Origin: Neobacillus sp. YX16
GTDB lineage: Bacteria > Bacillota > Bacilli > Bacillales > Cytobacillaceae
Assembly: GCF_030123505.1 (NCBI RefSeq)
Contig: NZ_CP126115.1
Span: 5,966,001-6,030,000, forward strand
Reading direction: 5' to 3'
Length of the DNA: 64,000 nt
Below, one piece after another: positions 7,810 to 16,953 of this stretch (position 1 is the stretch's first letter; each line of letters starts with the position of its first letter). Position numbers and translations under genes: made by a program. The notes below the pieces were generated by a model that saw nothing but the letters and a program-made list of their open reading frames with translations, did not search any database and was not told where the DNA came from.

Positions 7810-10740
7810 ATGCTGAAGACTAGATTTGTTAAGCTTCTGACTATTAAATTGGAGGATGGCCGTTATCTTCTGGCTGCCGAGGATGAGCACGGGTATGGTC
7901 TGCCGCCTTCTGAGTGGAAGAATGTGCTATTCGGCCGCCATGAAGAGAGCTTTTTTGGCACGCTTTTGGAGACGGAGTCTGTGGGTGGCATCGAGGGTGT
8001 TGTAGTCACAGGCTGGCACCTTGTCTCTCTTTTTGCGAAGGAGTCCTTCAACCGGTTTATTGACTGGGATTGGAGTGAACAATCGGAAATTTGTTTAGCT
8101 GCCGCTCACGCCCTTCATGAAGGGATTCTCGAGAAAGACTGGCTGCCGGACTTTTCTGTTTGGGAAAATGGTGACTTCCGGTGGCAGCTTCCTGTCAGGG
8201 TGGTGGATGAGTTCGATCCTTCTTTTTGGGAACAGGAAGTTGATCCACAAGAAGAAGCTTCTGGATCCGTACATGAATTCATCTCTGATTTATATGATCA
8301 TGCCCTAGATGCCTATTTAACACGAAACGCTTCGATGAAAGAGTTATTTGGGCCGAAGCTTGCATTACTGAGAAAACAAAACATTTCTGGTGCTGAGCTG
8401 GCAAGGTATTTTGATGAGGACAGCTGGCTCGAATGGGTTGGTATAAAGGAAAGCGAAACTCCCTTCACGATTGGGCTGAGGTTAGAGGAGCCATTGGACG
8501 GAGAAGGCCCTTGGAACCTGGATGTCTTTTTGCGTGGTAAGAAAAATGTCGATGATGTATATGGGTTGGATGCAAAGCCCCCTGCCCGGTGGAAGCCCTA
8601 TTTAGAGAGGGTTGACAATGAGCAAAGCCGCTGGGCTCGATTAATTCCCTGGCTGAGTGAGGACGGAGTGACATTGAAGTCTGGACTCACAGAGGAAGAA
8701 GCGTGGATGTTTTTGACGGAGGCCAGTGAAACCCTTGTAGCGCTAGACGTTGAAATTCTCCTTCCTTCCTGGTGGCAGGCGATGAAAAATGCTAATTTGA
8801 AGGTGAAGGCGTCATTAAAAGGATCATCCAGCCACCGCCCGTCGTTTGTCGGGCTGCAGGCAATGCTTGATTTCAACTGGCGATTTTCCATGAACGGTGT
8901 CGACTTTTCCGAGGAAGAGTTCAGCCAGCTTGTCGAAGAAAAACGTCGACTTGTGTTTATTCGCGGTCGTTGGGTGAAGCTCGATCCAGGCTTTATTCGA
9001 CAAATTCAGGATTTGATGAAACGTGCTGAGAAAGAAGGCTTACATGTAAGGGATTTACTTGAGCAGGAGCTAATCGAGACTCCTCCAACAGAGGATGAGC
9101 TCGAAAATCCAAAAGCCTTCGCACGAATTCAAATTGAATTGAACAGTCAGTGGAAAAAAATGATAAAACAGCTTTCTGAAGCACATGAGATTCCGCTGGA
9201 AGAGGTTCCCGCAGGACTTCAGGGTGAACTCCGCCCCTACCAGCAGCTGGGAATGAGCTGGCTTTGGTTCCTGCGACAATATGGTTTTGGCGCAGTCCTC
9301 GCGGATGACATGGGACTTGGGAAAACCGTGCAATTAATCGCGTACCTCTTGAAGGTAAAAGAAGAAATCAGTGCACTTCCTAAGATGGAGACATCTGAAG
9401 TGGTGACAGGCACCAAGGGCGGAGCTGATTCTGAAAAAGGTTCGAAGGAAAAGAGCACTACTGCAAAAATACCTGTTAAGGCAGCATTAATTATTTGCCC
9501 TACTTCTGTTCTTGGTAACTGGCAGAAGGAGCTTGAACGGTTTGCTCCAGAAATGAGTGTGTATTTGCATTATGGTTCGAACCGACTGAAGGAAGAGGCA
9601 TTTTCGGAAAAGATCAAGGATGCTGACGTTGTTTTGACGTCCTATGGACTGAGCCATATGGACACGGAGGAGTTTGAATCAAAACTTTGGAGTTCCATTG
9701 CCATTGATGAGGCACAGAATATTAAAAATGCAGGGACTAAGCAGTCGAAAGCAGTTCGGAGGCTGCGAGCTAGTCATCATATTGCCTTGACGGGGACTCC
9801 AATGGAAAACCGCTTATCCGAGTTGTGGTCTATTTTTGATTTTACCAATCATGGTTATCTTGGCAGCCTAGGGCAATTTCAGAAAAAGTTCGTCATTCCG
9901 ATTGAGAAGGATGAGAAAAAAGAGAAGGTTAATGAACTCCAGTCTTTAATCCGTCCATTCCTATTGAGGAGGACGAAAAAGGATGAAGAGGTGGCCCTGA
10001 ATCTTCCTGACAAGCAGGAGCAAAAAGAATACTGCCCGCTTACAACGGAACAGGCTTCGTTGTATGAGCAGCTTGTCCGTGATACTTTTGCCGAAATTGA
10101 AAAGCTGTCTGGCTTTGAGCGTAAAGGGCTAATCCTGCAAATGCTCAGCCGGTTGAAGCAGCTTTGTAATCACCCTGCTCTCTATTTGAAAGAAAAGTCA
10201 GCTGACAGACTGCTCCTCGATCGCTCGAATAAACTAGAGAAGCTGGTTGACTTAGTAGATGCTGTTTTGGAATCAGGTGAAAGCTGTCTCATATTTACGC
10301 AGTATATTGAAATGGGCGAAATGATTCGTGCCACCATCAAAAAGAAATTTGGTGTAGAGGTACCGTTCCTGAACGGAAGTGTACCGAAAGCACAGCGTGA
10401 TGTCATGATTGAGCGGTTCCAAAATCAAGAGTTCCCTGTGTTCTTGCTATCCTTGAAAGCGGGAGGAACCGGGCTGAACCTGACAGCGGCCAATCACGTC
10501 ATCCACTATGATCGCTGGTGGAATCCGGCCGTTGAAAACCAAGCCACAGACAGAGCGTATCGGATTGGTCAATCCCGCTTCGTTCATGTGCACAAACTCA
10601 TCTGCACCGGCACACTAGAAGAAAAAATCGACGCCATGCTAGAGAAAAAACAGCACCTAAACGACCAAATCATCCAAAGCGAAAACTGGATCACCGAACT
10701 CTCCACAGACGAACTCAAAGACTTGGTGTACTTAGGGTAG
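7810..10740 (+). CDS. ywqA: SNF2-family DEAD/DEAH-like helicase (ATP-dependent DNA translocase)
   Basis: The protein has 976 residues. An N-terminal SNF2-associated region (about 1-460) precedes the two motor lobes. Motif I reads DDMGLGKT near residue 500, motif Ia ICPTSVLGNW near 565, motif II DEAQ near 635, motif III LTGTPMENR near 660, and motifs V/VI GGTGLNLTAA and QATDRAYRIGQ near 890-920. AAAGGAG precedes the ATG. A ~35-residue charged linker between motifs I and Ia contains a 13-bp dispersed-repeat core (9402-9414) encoding VTGT, apparently an in-frame insertion. Such enzymes move along duplex DNA and remodel bound proteins; the bacterial target is unknown. Confidence 0.9.
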   Translation: MLKTRFVKLLTIKLEDGRYLLAAEDEHGYGLPPSEWKNVLFGRHEESFFGTLLETESVGGIEGVVVTGWHLVSLFAKESFNRFIDWDWSEQSEICLAAAHALHEGILEKDWLPDFSVWENGDFRWQLPVRVVDEFDPSFWEQEVDPQEEASGSVHEFISDLYDHALDAYLTRNASMKELFGPKLALLRKQNISGAELARYFDEDSWLEWVGIKESETPFTIGLRLEEPLDGEGPWNLDVFLRGKKNVDDVYGLDAKPPARWKPYLERVDNEQSRWARLIPWLSEDGVTLKSGLTEEEAWMFLTEASETLVALDVEILLPSWWQAMKNANLKVKASLKGSSSHRPSFVGLQAMLDFNWRFSMNGVDFSEEEFSQLVEEKRRLVFIRGRWVKLDPGFIRQIQDLMKRAEKEGLHVRDLLEQELIETPPTEDELENPKAFARIQIELNSQWKKMIKQLSEAHEIPLEEVPAGLQGELRPYQQLGMSWLWFLRQYGFGAVLADDMGLGKTVQLIAYLLKVKEEISALPKMETSEVVTGTKGGADSEKGSKEKSTTAKIPVKAALIICPTSVLGNWQKELERFAPEMSVYLHYGSNRLKEEAFSEKIKDADVVLTSYGLSHMDTEEFESKLWSSIAIDEAQNIKNAGTKQSKAVRRLRASHHIALTGTPMENRLSELWSIFDFTNHGYLGSLGQFQKKFVIPIEKDEKKEKVNELQSLIRPFLLRRTKKDEEVALNLPDKQEQKEYCPLTTEQASLYEQLVRDTFAEIEKLSGFERKGLILQMLSRLKQLCNHPALYLKEKSADRLLLDRSNKLEKLVDLVDAVLESGESCLIFTQYIEMGEMIRATIKKKFGVEVPFLNGSVPKAQRDVMIERFQNQEFPVFLLSLKAGGTGLNLTAANHVIHYDRWWNPAVENQATDRAYRIGQSRFVHVHKLICTGTLEEKIDAMLEKKQHLNDQIIQSENWITELSTDELKDLVYLG

Positions 10741-10785
10741 TTTTATTGGCTTGGAGTAATTTGGTTGATTATACAGTGATGTATA

Positions 10786-10830
10786 TTTGGTGCCTGTCAC
10801 CATCTTCGGTGGTGACAGGCACCTTTTACT
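10786..10830 (+). terminator. Terminator of ywqA made from a GGTGCCTGTCACC repeat pair
   Basis: GGTGCCTGTCACC (10789-10801) and its exact complement (10811-10823) form a 13-bp stem with a nine-base loop, followed by TTTTACTTTTTTTT. The dispersed repeat therefore acts as, or has become, the terminator of the helicase gene. Confidence 0.8.
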
Positions 10831-10905
10831 TTTTTTTGAAGGCATATATTTTGGATTGGGTTTAATACTAATGTGAGGAGATGTAAAAAGTTAAGAGGTA
10901 ATGAT

Positions 10906-11484
10906 ATGGCGAATAAGGAGAGAGTTATTGAAATTCTCGATCGTAATCAAAACCAAATTGAAGGGTTAATTAATAAAAAAATTGATATCTGGCTGGATCA
11001 TGTCCTTTTTTCTGGTTTGTGGTGGATGGGCTTGGCCTTAACAATTTTTCCTTGGATCATTTGGTTTGTTTTCAGGAAAAAGGAAAGTACGGACCGATTA
11101 CTGTATATTGCTTTTTATGTCATGACGATTTCTGTTCTATTAGATATAGTAGGAGACCAAATAGGGCTTTGGCATTATCGGTATCATGTTATTCCTGTAC
11201 TTCCCACTTACTTTCCCTGGGATGTTACCTTAATGCCCCTTGCGGTAATTGTGTTGCTGCAGATAAAACCTCATGTTAATCCTTGGGTTAAAGCCATTTT
11301 CTTTGCACTTCTAGCCTCTTATGTTGGAGAACCTGTCTTTAATTGGTTAGGTATATATGTACCAAAAAATTGGCGCTATACCTACTCTGTTCCCATCCAA
11401 ATCGCTATATATATGAGCGCACATTACCTTAGTAAGCGAAATAATTTCGCTCCATTATCCGATAAAACAAAAAAAGAGATCTAA
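10906..11484 (+). CDS. CBO0543-like membrane protein
   Basis: The 192-residue product has a short soluble N-terminus (about 1-28) and five or six hydrophobic helices rich in Trp, Tyr and Pro, with the motifs DQIGLWHYRY and LPTYFPWDVT. This pattern matches the CBO0543 family of unknown function found in spore formers. AAGAGGTAATGAT precedes the ATG; an earlier GTG in the frame has a poorer site. Confidence 0.65.
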   Translation: MANKERVIEILDRNQNQIEGLINKKIDIWLDHVLFSGLWWMGLALTIFPWIIWFVFRKKESTDRLLYIAFYVMTISVLLDIVGDQIGLWHYRYHVIPVLPTYFPWDVTLMPLAVIVLLQIKPHVNPWVKAIFFALLASYVGEPVFNWLGIYVPKNWRYTYSVPIQIAIYMSAHYLSKRNNFAPLSDKTKKEI

Positions 11485-11517
11485 CATCGATTTATGATGT
11501 CAGTTCTCTTTTTTCTA
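11468..11517. terminator. Bidirectional terminator between convergent genes
   Basis: AAAAAAGAGA and TCTCTTTTTT enclose an inner ACATCGA...TGATGT dyad. A-run and T-run flanks suit termination from both sides. Confidence 0.6.
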
Positions 11518-11520
11518 TTG

Positions 11521-12591
11521 CTACTGTAAAACGACAACTTTTACTGTTTTTCTGCCCCAAGCATATGCTTGTGCATTGTTTGGCATTAATACATCTATCT
11601 TATGGCCTTTGATGGCGCCGCCAGTATCACCTGCTATTGCGACACCATATCCTTCTACCCATACCTTTGAGCCCAATGGAATAACAGAAGGATCCACTGC
11701 AATTAATTTCATATTTGGATTTTCTTTAATATTATAGCCCATGTACGTAATACTTCCTGAAGATTGCCAGCTATAGGCAGTGGAAGTTACATACATTTCT
11801 GTACCCGTTGGCGCCGGAGCTGCAGGGGCTGCAGGTGCTGCAGGTGTATTAGCAATACTCATTGCTTTTACAGCCTCTTGTTCTTGGCGAACTTTCTCTT
11901 GTGCTGCTGTCAACTCAGCTTGAATTCCAGCCATTTCTTGGTTAACTTGACTGTATTTTTGTTGCATGACCGTTAATGATTCTTGTCTCTTTTGTAAATT
12001 TAGAGCAAGTTCATTCTGCTGTTTTGAAAGCGTTTCCTTTTCTGCAGCCAGTTGTTCTTCATGTTTAGCAATTTCTTGTTTGTCTGATTCAATTTGCGCA
12101 AGGTCATTTTCTTGATCATTAATAATATCATTATCAGCGTTAAACAATGTCGTTACCGCACTTGCACGTTGAATAAGATCGGCCACACTTTTAGATTCTA
12201 GAATGACATTGATGGCTACATTCAGTTTTTCATCCTCTTGCAAGGCTACTAACCTGCTTTTCATTACATCTTTACGATTATGAATTTTATCCTGAAGTAC
12301 GACAATTTCTTCTTTTTTCTTTTCGATTTGCTGTTGAGTTTCCGCGATTCTCTGTTGAGTTCCTGCCAATGCTTCTCTATTTTGTGTTATATAAGATTGT
12401 AAAGCTTCCATATCACTTTTAATCTTTTCAATTTCTTGGTTAATAGAGTTCTTTTCATTCGCCTTTTGTTCAAGCTCTTGCTCCACACTATGTAAAGCTT
12501 CCTTACTTGATTGTGCATGTGCCACGACGGTACCTGACACCAATAATACGCATGTTAGAACCATGAAAATCATACGCTTTAAAAGTTGCAT
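11521..12591 (-). CDS. Secreted coiled-coil protein with C-terminal 3D domain
   Basis: The 356-residue protein starts with a signal peptide (about 1-26, cleavage after AHA). A long coiled coil follows (about 30-245, CwlO/PcsB-like N-terminal type), then an Ala/Pro linker (about 250-263), and a 3D domain (about 265-356) with the conserved AVDPSVIPLGSKVWVEGYG, AGDTGGAIKG and IDVL segments. 3D domains belong to the MltA-like lytic transglycosylase group that cuts peptidoglycan. The combination suggests a secreted wall-remodelling enzyme. AAGGGGGAAG precedes the ATG. Confidence 0.85.
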   Translation of the reverse strand: MQLLKRMIFMVLTCVLLVSGTVVAHAQSSKEALHSVEQELEQKANEKNSINQEIEKIKSDMEALQSYITQNREALAGTQQRIAETQQQIEKKKEEIVVLQDKIHNRKDVMKSRLVALQEDEKLNVAINVILESKSVADLIQRASAVTTLFNADNDIINDQENDLAQIESDKQEIAKHEEQLAAEKETLSKQQNELALNLQKRQESLTVMQQKYSQVNQEMAGIQAELTAAQEKVRQEQEAVKAMSIANTPAAPAAPAAPAPTGTEMYVTSTAYSWQSSGSITYMGYNIKENPNMKLIAVDPSVIPLGSKVWVEGYGVAIAGDTGGAIKGHKIDVLMPNNAQAYAWGRKTVKVVVLQ

Positions 12592-12730
12592 ACGCTTCCC
12601 CCTTCTCTATTAATCTATTTATACCATGCCAATGTACCAGTTATATTACAGAAATATTAAAACTCTATCACAAATTGTCATATAACAGTGGAAAACAATG
12701 TGAACAGATGAAAAATATAGGTAAATGTGC

Positions 12731-12799
12731 GGTGCCTGTCACCACTCGTGGACATTTCGTCCTTTTTGTCCGTGTGGGGTGGACAGTACTTATTTCTAA
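12731..12799. repeat. Solo copy of the GGTGCCTGTCACC element
   Basis: GGTGCCTGTCACC is followed by ACTCGTGGACA and GGTGGACAG, in the same order as in the other long copies. The interval 12600-12925 holds no convincing gene; a 17-codon frame after a purine-rich stretch at 12855-12870 is too short to call. Confidence 0.6.
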
Positions 12800-12925
12800 A
12801 TGAAATACTTACGCGAATTGATGGTATGATTTATGAGATTTGTGCACGCGTAAAGGGGGAAAAGGGACATAATATGTTACAAATGGCGTGTTTTGGTCTA
12901 AATGTGAAAGATATAAGAACAGCGT

Positions 12926-12958
12926 AAAAAGGGCCCCGAAAAAAATCCGGAGCCCTTT
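12926..12958 (-). terminator. Terminator of the DUF3951-like gene
   Basis: AAAGGGCCCCG pairs with CCGGAGCCCTTT across a run of A, and on the minus strand the stem is followed by TTTTT. Confidence 0.65.
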
Positions 12959-13005
12959 CGATAAAATTTGTCATTCTTTTGTAATAATCTATGTGATATG
13001 GTTAA

Positions 13006-13233
13006 TCATTTTTCCAGGGATGTAGTCCTTTTTCCCTCTCCTTGATCCTCATCCTCGGCGATTACTTCATGCTCCTGGTGGAATACGATGGGTGATTGCC
13101 CTGTAATTTCATCAAATGGTGTGTAATTTGCTGTAACATTTTTCTTTAATACGAACATCTTGAAAAAACCAATTAAAACGATAATGAAAATGACCAATGG
13201 CAGTCCGAGAGCTGCAAGATTTAGTACATTCAT
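13006..13233 (-). CDS. Small single-pass membrane protein, DUF3951-like
   Basis: The 75-residue protein has one N-terminal helix (about 5-25, LAALGLPLVIFIIVLIGFFK), then FVLKKN and YTPFDEITGQ, and an acidic tail. This resembles the DUF3951 family of Bacillus. A perfect AGGAGGTG lies eight bases before the chosen ATG; the GTG nine bases earlier overlaps the site. Function unknown. Confidence 0.65.
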   Translation of the reverse strand: MNVLNLAALGLPLVIFIIVLIGFFKMFVLKKNVTANYTPFDEITGQSPIVFHQEHEVIAEDEDQGEGKRTTSLEK

Positions 13234-13276
13234 CGCATCCACCTCCTGGTTAGGGAAAATTATTAACGTTTAAAGG

Positions 13277-13756
13277 CTATTCTTCCATTTCTACTAACAT
13301 CCTGTTTAATTCCTCAGTTGTATACGGGGTAAGCTTTGCGGCTTCATGAAGCGGCATTCCTTTAGACAAAAGACCCTTAATTACGCTTAATATCCCTTTT
13401 TCCATGCCTTTCTCCATACCCAGTTCAATACCACTTTTCCTCGAATCTTCTAACCTGCTCCGTTCATCTGATAGAGCCTTTGCCCGCCGTTCGTACTCTT
13501 TTCTCGTCTCAGGGTCAGCGCTTAACATTGTCAGCTTTTTCTCTGCTTTACTAATTACATCCATACTCAAGACCTCCCTTAATATATAATCAGGAACATC
13601 ATCTTTTAAAAATAGCAGCCAGCAATGGAGTGGATTATTCAAATCATACATGACTTCTTCAAACTTTGGAAATTCAATGAGATGAATCTCCAGCAAATCT
13701 GTTAAATTATTTTTTGATTGTGCTTCACCAATTTTATAGATGGAATGAAAGCTCAC
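13277..13756 (-). pseudogene. Rpn-family (PD-(D/E)XK transposase-like) protein, N-terminally truncated
   Basis: The 159-residue frame opens in the middle of the Rpn/PDDEXK_2 pattern: FHSIYKIGEAQ...LTDLLEIHLIEFPKF normally follows the nuclease core, which is missing. The C-terminal half has the usual charged helix and the GMEKGMEKGILSVIKGLLSKG repeat region. A stop codon lies 21 bases upstream in the same frame, so the missing part cannot be restored here. It overlaps the preceding gene by four bases, which may be chance. Probably a remnant. Confidence 0.6.
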
Positions 13757-14145
13757 TTCTGTTTTTCACACGCAGACAAAACCCTTGGTTCCACTTTTTC
13801 TCGTAATCTGATTCGTTTACTTCCTGAAAGCATTAAGAATGCGACCTTGTTGTCTTCCATAATCGCAAAGTTTGTGAAGATATCGTAAGCTTCCTCCTCG
13901 GAAAGTTGTTTCTCGCCTTCGATAAGCTGTAAAGACTGGTGATAACAGTTAAATTGGGAATTATTCTCACGTATGTAGATGGTAACTCTTGATTGGTGAA
14001 GAGGGATAGAATGGTAGGAAAGGTTTGAAGATGGGTGATGGGATTTTTTAGAGAGTAAGATGGCGTCGTAGAAATCAGGTTTACCTTTGATTTGCATCTC
14101 CATGTGACTCGGTCGTTCCCCGATAAAAACTAATGAGTTTGGCAT
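13753..14145 (-). CDS. Hypothetical protein, 130 aa
   Basis: GGAGG lies about ten bases before the ATG chosen here. The protein is soluble, mixed alpha/beta, and His/Ser-rich in the middle; no transmembrane or signal segment is seen. I do not recognise a family. Its end touches a truncated Rpn gene, so it may itself have been altered by that rearrangement. Confidence 0.45.
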   Translation of the reverse strand: MPNSLVFIGERPSHMEMQIKGKPDFYDAILLSKKSHHPSSNLSYHSIPLHQSRVTIYIRENNSQFNCYHQSLQLIEGEKQLSEEEAYDIFTNFAIMEDNKVAFLMLSGSKRIRLREKVEPRVLSACEKQK

Positions 14146-14310
14146 TCTTTTATTGACCTCCAATGGGACAAATAATTACATCAACATTTATTATTCGACA
14201 ATAATTTCATAACTCCTTTTTTCCATCAGCAAGTGTCGTGCATTTTTTATCGATTTATTTAACCTATCAGATTAAAGCTAGTAAAAAACTTAAAAATATC
14301 TAAAAAAATA

Positions 14311-14335
14311 GGCCGCTGATCTTGTATCAGCGGCC
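14311..14335 (-). terminator. Terminator downstream of the ssbB operon
   Basis: GGCCGCTGAT pairs perfectly with ATCAGCGGCC over a five-base loop; on the minus strand TATTTTTTTAG follows. The preceding ~220 bases after the last gene of the operon show no gene. Confidence 0.7.
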
Positions 14336-14563
14336 TTGAAAAATAAAACACAGGGGGTTTTGTACTATTATGCCCTGTTGGATATAATTTATACGAAAAA
14401 TAGATAAAAAAATTCCGGCGCTGCTCGGCCGGAGATTGGGGATTATTTTGGAGAGTGATAGCTTTTCTATACTCTTCGGGGAAAAATTTTCAAAAGATAC
14501 CTGAAGTTGATTTTAGTTTTACCAAGATAATTCAAGATATTGTAGAACATGGATATTATTTTT

Positions 14564-14842
14564 TTAAAAGTGAACTGAGATATGATCGTGAATTTCAGAT
14601 TGTGAGTGTGTGTGAGGATGTGTGGGGTAATTTCTGACAGGGCTGTAATCTCGTTCCTTTAGCTGCCCTTTCATAATCCATTCTAGCTGGCTAATTCTTT
14701 TCTGCAGACTCTCTGTGTTTTGAGTCATCTCGATCATTCTTTTTTGTAGTTGGTCGTTATTCTGATTGGCCCGACCCACCATTTTAATCAAACTTTCAAG
14801 CAGCTGTTCTAAACTGGCGGCTACATCATCACGACTTGTCAA
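14564..14842 (-). CDS. Small coiled-coil protein co-transcribed with ssbB
   Basis: The 92-residue product is helical with heptads around NNDQLQKRMIEMTQNTESL and a His-rich tail. Its TTG start overlaps the ssbB stop in TTGA, so translation is probably coupled. I do not recognise a family; position suggests a part in single-stranded DNA handling, but that is inference. Confidence 0.6.
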   Translation of the reverse strand: MTSRDDVAASLEQLLESLIKMVGRANQNNDQLQKRMIEMTQNTESLQKRISQLEWIMKGQLKERDYSPVRNYPTHPHTHSQSEIHDHISVHF

Positions 14843-15225
14843 AACGGCAGCTCCTCCTTCGTAACGGAAACCGTAACCGGAGGGGGGCCCGCTGGTGTGA
14901 TGTTGGGCTTTGCACCTAAAAATTGAATCGATTCGGCTACTACCTCTGTCACATAAACCCTTTTTCCCTCTTTATTGTCATATTGCCGCGAATGCAGCCT
15001 GCCTGTTACTCCAACGATCGAGCCTTTCCGACAGTATCGGGCAGTATTTTCAGCTGCCTTTTTCCAAAGGGTGCATTGAACGAAATCCGCCTCAATTTCC
15101 CCATGCTGATTTCGGAATTGACGGCTAACAGCCAAGGTGATAGACGTTACCGACAGCCCTTCACTTGTTTTTCTTAACTCCGGATCCCTTGTGAGTCTTC
15201 CGACGATTGTGACTTGATTAATCAT
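14839..15225 (-). CDS. ssbB: Single-stranded DNA-binding protein, short (SsbB) type
   Basis: The 128-residue protein carries the OB-fold signature INQVTIVGRLTRDPELR, then FVQCTLWKKAAEN, GVTGRLHSRQY and FLGAK. It lacks the long disordered linker of the replicative SsbA and ends in EELPF, a reduced version of the usual acidic DDDIPF tip. The neighbouring ywpF supports ssbB (ywpH), the competence-associated SSB. Two ATGs six bases apart both follow GGAGAGGAG; MINQ is the usual family start. Confidence 0.85.
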   Translation of the reverse strand: MINQVTIVGRLTRDPELRKTSEGLSVTSITLAVSRQFRNQHGEIEADFVQCTLWKKAAENTARYCRKGSIVGVTGRLHSRQYDNKEGKRVYVTEVVAESIQFLGAKPNITPAGPPPVTVSVTKEELPF

Positions 15226-15435
15226 ACCCATTCTCCTCTCCTTTTGATGGCTTAATCATAGCCCCTCAGGAACCTTCCTGTAAAATTGTGATAAGAAAAT
15301 TTCCGACGAGGTTCTACCATCAAATTCATGATTTTATCTAGGATAAAAACCGAGTTTGGAAGGCCTTTTGTTACATAAAGTGCTAACTTGCAAAATGCGA
15401 CAAATATTTTTCGACATTTGTTTCTAGTACGAATA

Positions 15436-15444
15436 TGTTATAAT
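15436..15444 (+). promoter_or_regulatory. Extended -10 element for ywpF
   Basis: TG-T-TATAAT is an extended -10 with a weak TTGTTT 15 bases upstream. It lies about 45 bases before the ywpF start. Confidence 0.4.
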
Positions 15445-15486
15445 TTAAAAAATGTGACCCGAGAATCGAAACCGGAGGTAACGCTG

Positions 15487-15918
15487 ATGAAAACCTTTAA
15501 GTTAGTCGCTTTGGAAGTTGTTGACGGTGGGAATACAGTGGAAGTTCCATTAGAAGATGGACTAATAATCAACAAAGAAAACGAACGTGCCAGCTGGCTG
15601 CTTGAGGCCTATACGGATTTATCCTTATTTGATTACTTCAAGGAAGTCCACGAGCAAAGCCGTGAAGTAATCGTACAAGCGGTGATTACGAAACGCGAAA
15701 ACGCACCTGCTTATTTCCAAACAAAAATTGCCTCACTTCACAAATTTGAAAAACATATTAGTGTCCTGTTCGAAGGTCAATTACGCCGAAACAGGAGTGA
15801 TTATTCCGAGTTGCTGCTCGACAGCCTGCTTGAAAAAGGGCTTGGCGGTCAGGCTTTGCTCGAAGAATTCAAGGATAAAATGAAGAGTAAACCGAAGTTA
15901 AAAATTAAACATGACTAA
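15487..15918 (+). CDS. ywpF: YwpF-like protein
   Basis: The 143-residue soluble protein begins MKTFKLVALEVVDG, as YwpF proteins do, with a strong GGAGG before the ATG; an upstream in-frame ATG has no such site. Members are conserved in Bacillus beside ssbB and have no established function. It is divergent from the ssbB operon, with a terminator right after the stop. Confidence 0.8.
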   Translation: MKTFKLVALEVVDGGNTVEVPLEDGLIINKENERASWLLEAYTDLSLFDYFKEVHEQSREVIVQAVITKRENAPAYFQTKIASLHKFEKHISVLFEGQLRRNRSDYSELLLDSLLEKGLGGQALLEEFKDKMKSKPKLKIKHD

Positions 15919-15920
15919 TG

Positions 15921-15955
15921 AAAGGGGCGGGCTGATTTGATTCAGCCTGCCCCTT
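15921..15955. terminator. Terminator between ywpF and the lipoprotein gene
   Basis: AGGGGCGGGCTGA pairs with TTCAGCCTGCCCCT over a short loop. It is followed by only a weak T stretch and lies between convergent genes. Confidence 0.65.
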
Positions 15956-15960
15956 GTACT

Positions 15961-16329
15961 TTATTCGTCTTTATTGTCGCGGTCGTTCATATCACGGTCG
16001 TCTTCGATGATGTCTTCCCTATTTGTATTTCTGTCTCTCATCATGTCTTTATCCCTATCAGTGTTTATATCGTTGTTGTTATAACGAGTGTTTCTATTGT
16101 TTAACCCGTTATTATCGTTATCATTATTGAAACGAGTATTGGTGTTATTTAATCCATCATCACCGTTGTTGTCGTTACCATCAAGATTGTTATCATCATC
16201 AAGTGGTGTATCGACTTCATCGTTCACCGGCGGCGGTGGATTTTGGTCATCATCATTATTATTACAACCTGCTAACATAAACCCTGATAGTAGCGCACTT
16301 GCTAGCAATAAAAACAGCTTTTTCTTCAA
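15961..16329 (-). CDS. Asn/Asp-rich lipoprotein
   Basis: The 122-residue protein has a lipoprotein signal peptide ending in LAGC (Cys 22). The mature part is almost wholly Asn, Asp and Arg with imperfect repeats GLNNTNTRFNND and GLNNRNTRYNNN. Such a chain would be disordered, highly acidic and surface-anchored. No known family is recognised. Confidence 0.7.
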   Translation of the reverse strand: MKKKLFLLLASALLSGFMLAGCNNNDDDQNPPPPVNDEVDTPLDDDNNLDGNDNNGDDGLNNTNTRFNNDNDNNGLNNRNTRYNNNDINTDRDKDMMRDRNTNREDIIEDDRDMNDRDNKDE

Positions 16330-16413
16330 ACGTAAAAGCCCCTTTCCATGAGAAAAATATTGACCCGTTTATTGGTCTGTTGTTATTTTCCCCAAGTTTT
16401 TTAGGACTATTAC

Positions 16414-16442
16414 AAAAAAAAAAACCGGGAGGATTCCCCCGA
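16414..16442 (-). terminator. Terminator of fabZ
   Basis: CGGGAGG/CCCCCG form a short stem that on the minus strand is followed by eleven T, directly after the fabZ stop codon. Confidence 0.75.
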
Positions 16443-16868
16443 TTATTTTCCTAGCGCAAAAGTGATTTCAGCCTCGCAGGCGATTTCACCATCCACTGTC
16501 GCCACCGCTTTTCCTTTTCCAATCGGTCCGCGCAGGCGAATAATTTCGACTTCAAGTCGAAGCTGATCCCCTGGTTTTACTTGTCTCTTGAAACGGCAGC
16601 CATCAATTCCTGCAAAAAAAGCTAATTTCCCGCGGTTTTCTTCTTTTTTCAATACAGCCACCGCACCAACCTGTGCAAGCGCCTCAACGATTAGCACCCC
16701 TGGCATCACCGGATAATCAGGAAAATGGCCATTGAAGAATTCTTCATTCGCTGTTACGTTTTTGATTCCAACAGCCCTTACCCCTTCTTCTATTTCTAAA
16801 ATTTTATCTACGAGCAAAAATGGATAACGATGGGGAATGATTTCTTTTATTTGTGTTACATCTAACAT
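16443..16868 (-). CDS. fabZ: 3-hydroxyacyl-[ACP] dehydratase
   Basis: This 141-residue hot-dog-fold enzyme removes water from 3-hydroxyacyl-ACP in type II fatty-acid synthesis. It shows [14 protein letters not shown], then [21 protein letters not shown] with the catalytic His and, in the following helix, Glu. Length is normal for the family. AGGAGGTAC precedes the ATG. In B. subtilis fabZ (ywpB) is also near mbl, but there flhO and flhP lie between; they are absent here. Confidence 0.95.
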   Translation of the reverse strand: MLDVTQIKEIIPHRYPFLLVDKILEIEEGVRAVGIKNVTANEEFFNGHFPDYPVMPGVLIVEALAQVGAVAVLKKEENRGKLAFFAGIDGCRFKRQVKPGDQLRLEVEIIRLRGPIGKGKAVATVDGEIACEAEITFALGK

Positions 16869-16953
16869 TTTTAGTACCTCCTCATAGGAACAGATACATA
16901 CATTTTACTATTAAGAGTATACAAAAAGGAAGGGCAAGTGAGCCCTTCCTCGA

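Noticed and set aside
7507..7816. ORFs encoding CGSVCGSV and FWTFFxG repeats
   Set aside because: Their periodicity comes from 12-bp and 21-bp DNA repeats, and neither has a supported start.
12727..12927. 66-aa ORF after a GGTGCCTGTCACC repeat
   Set aside because: The first part is repeat DNA; the purine-rich site at 12855-12870 could serve only a 17-codon frame.
13277..13756. Active transposase
   Set aside because: The Rpn-like frame lacks its nuclease domain and there are no terminal repeats.
14455..14637. 60-aa ORF upstream of the ssbB operon end
   Set aside because: No good start site, and it overlaps the end of the real gene on the other strand.
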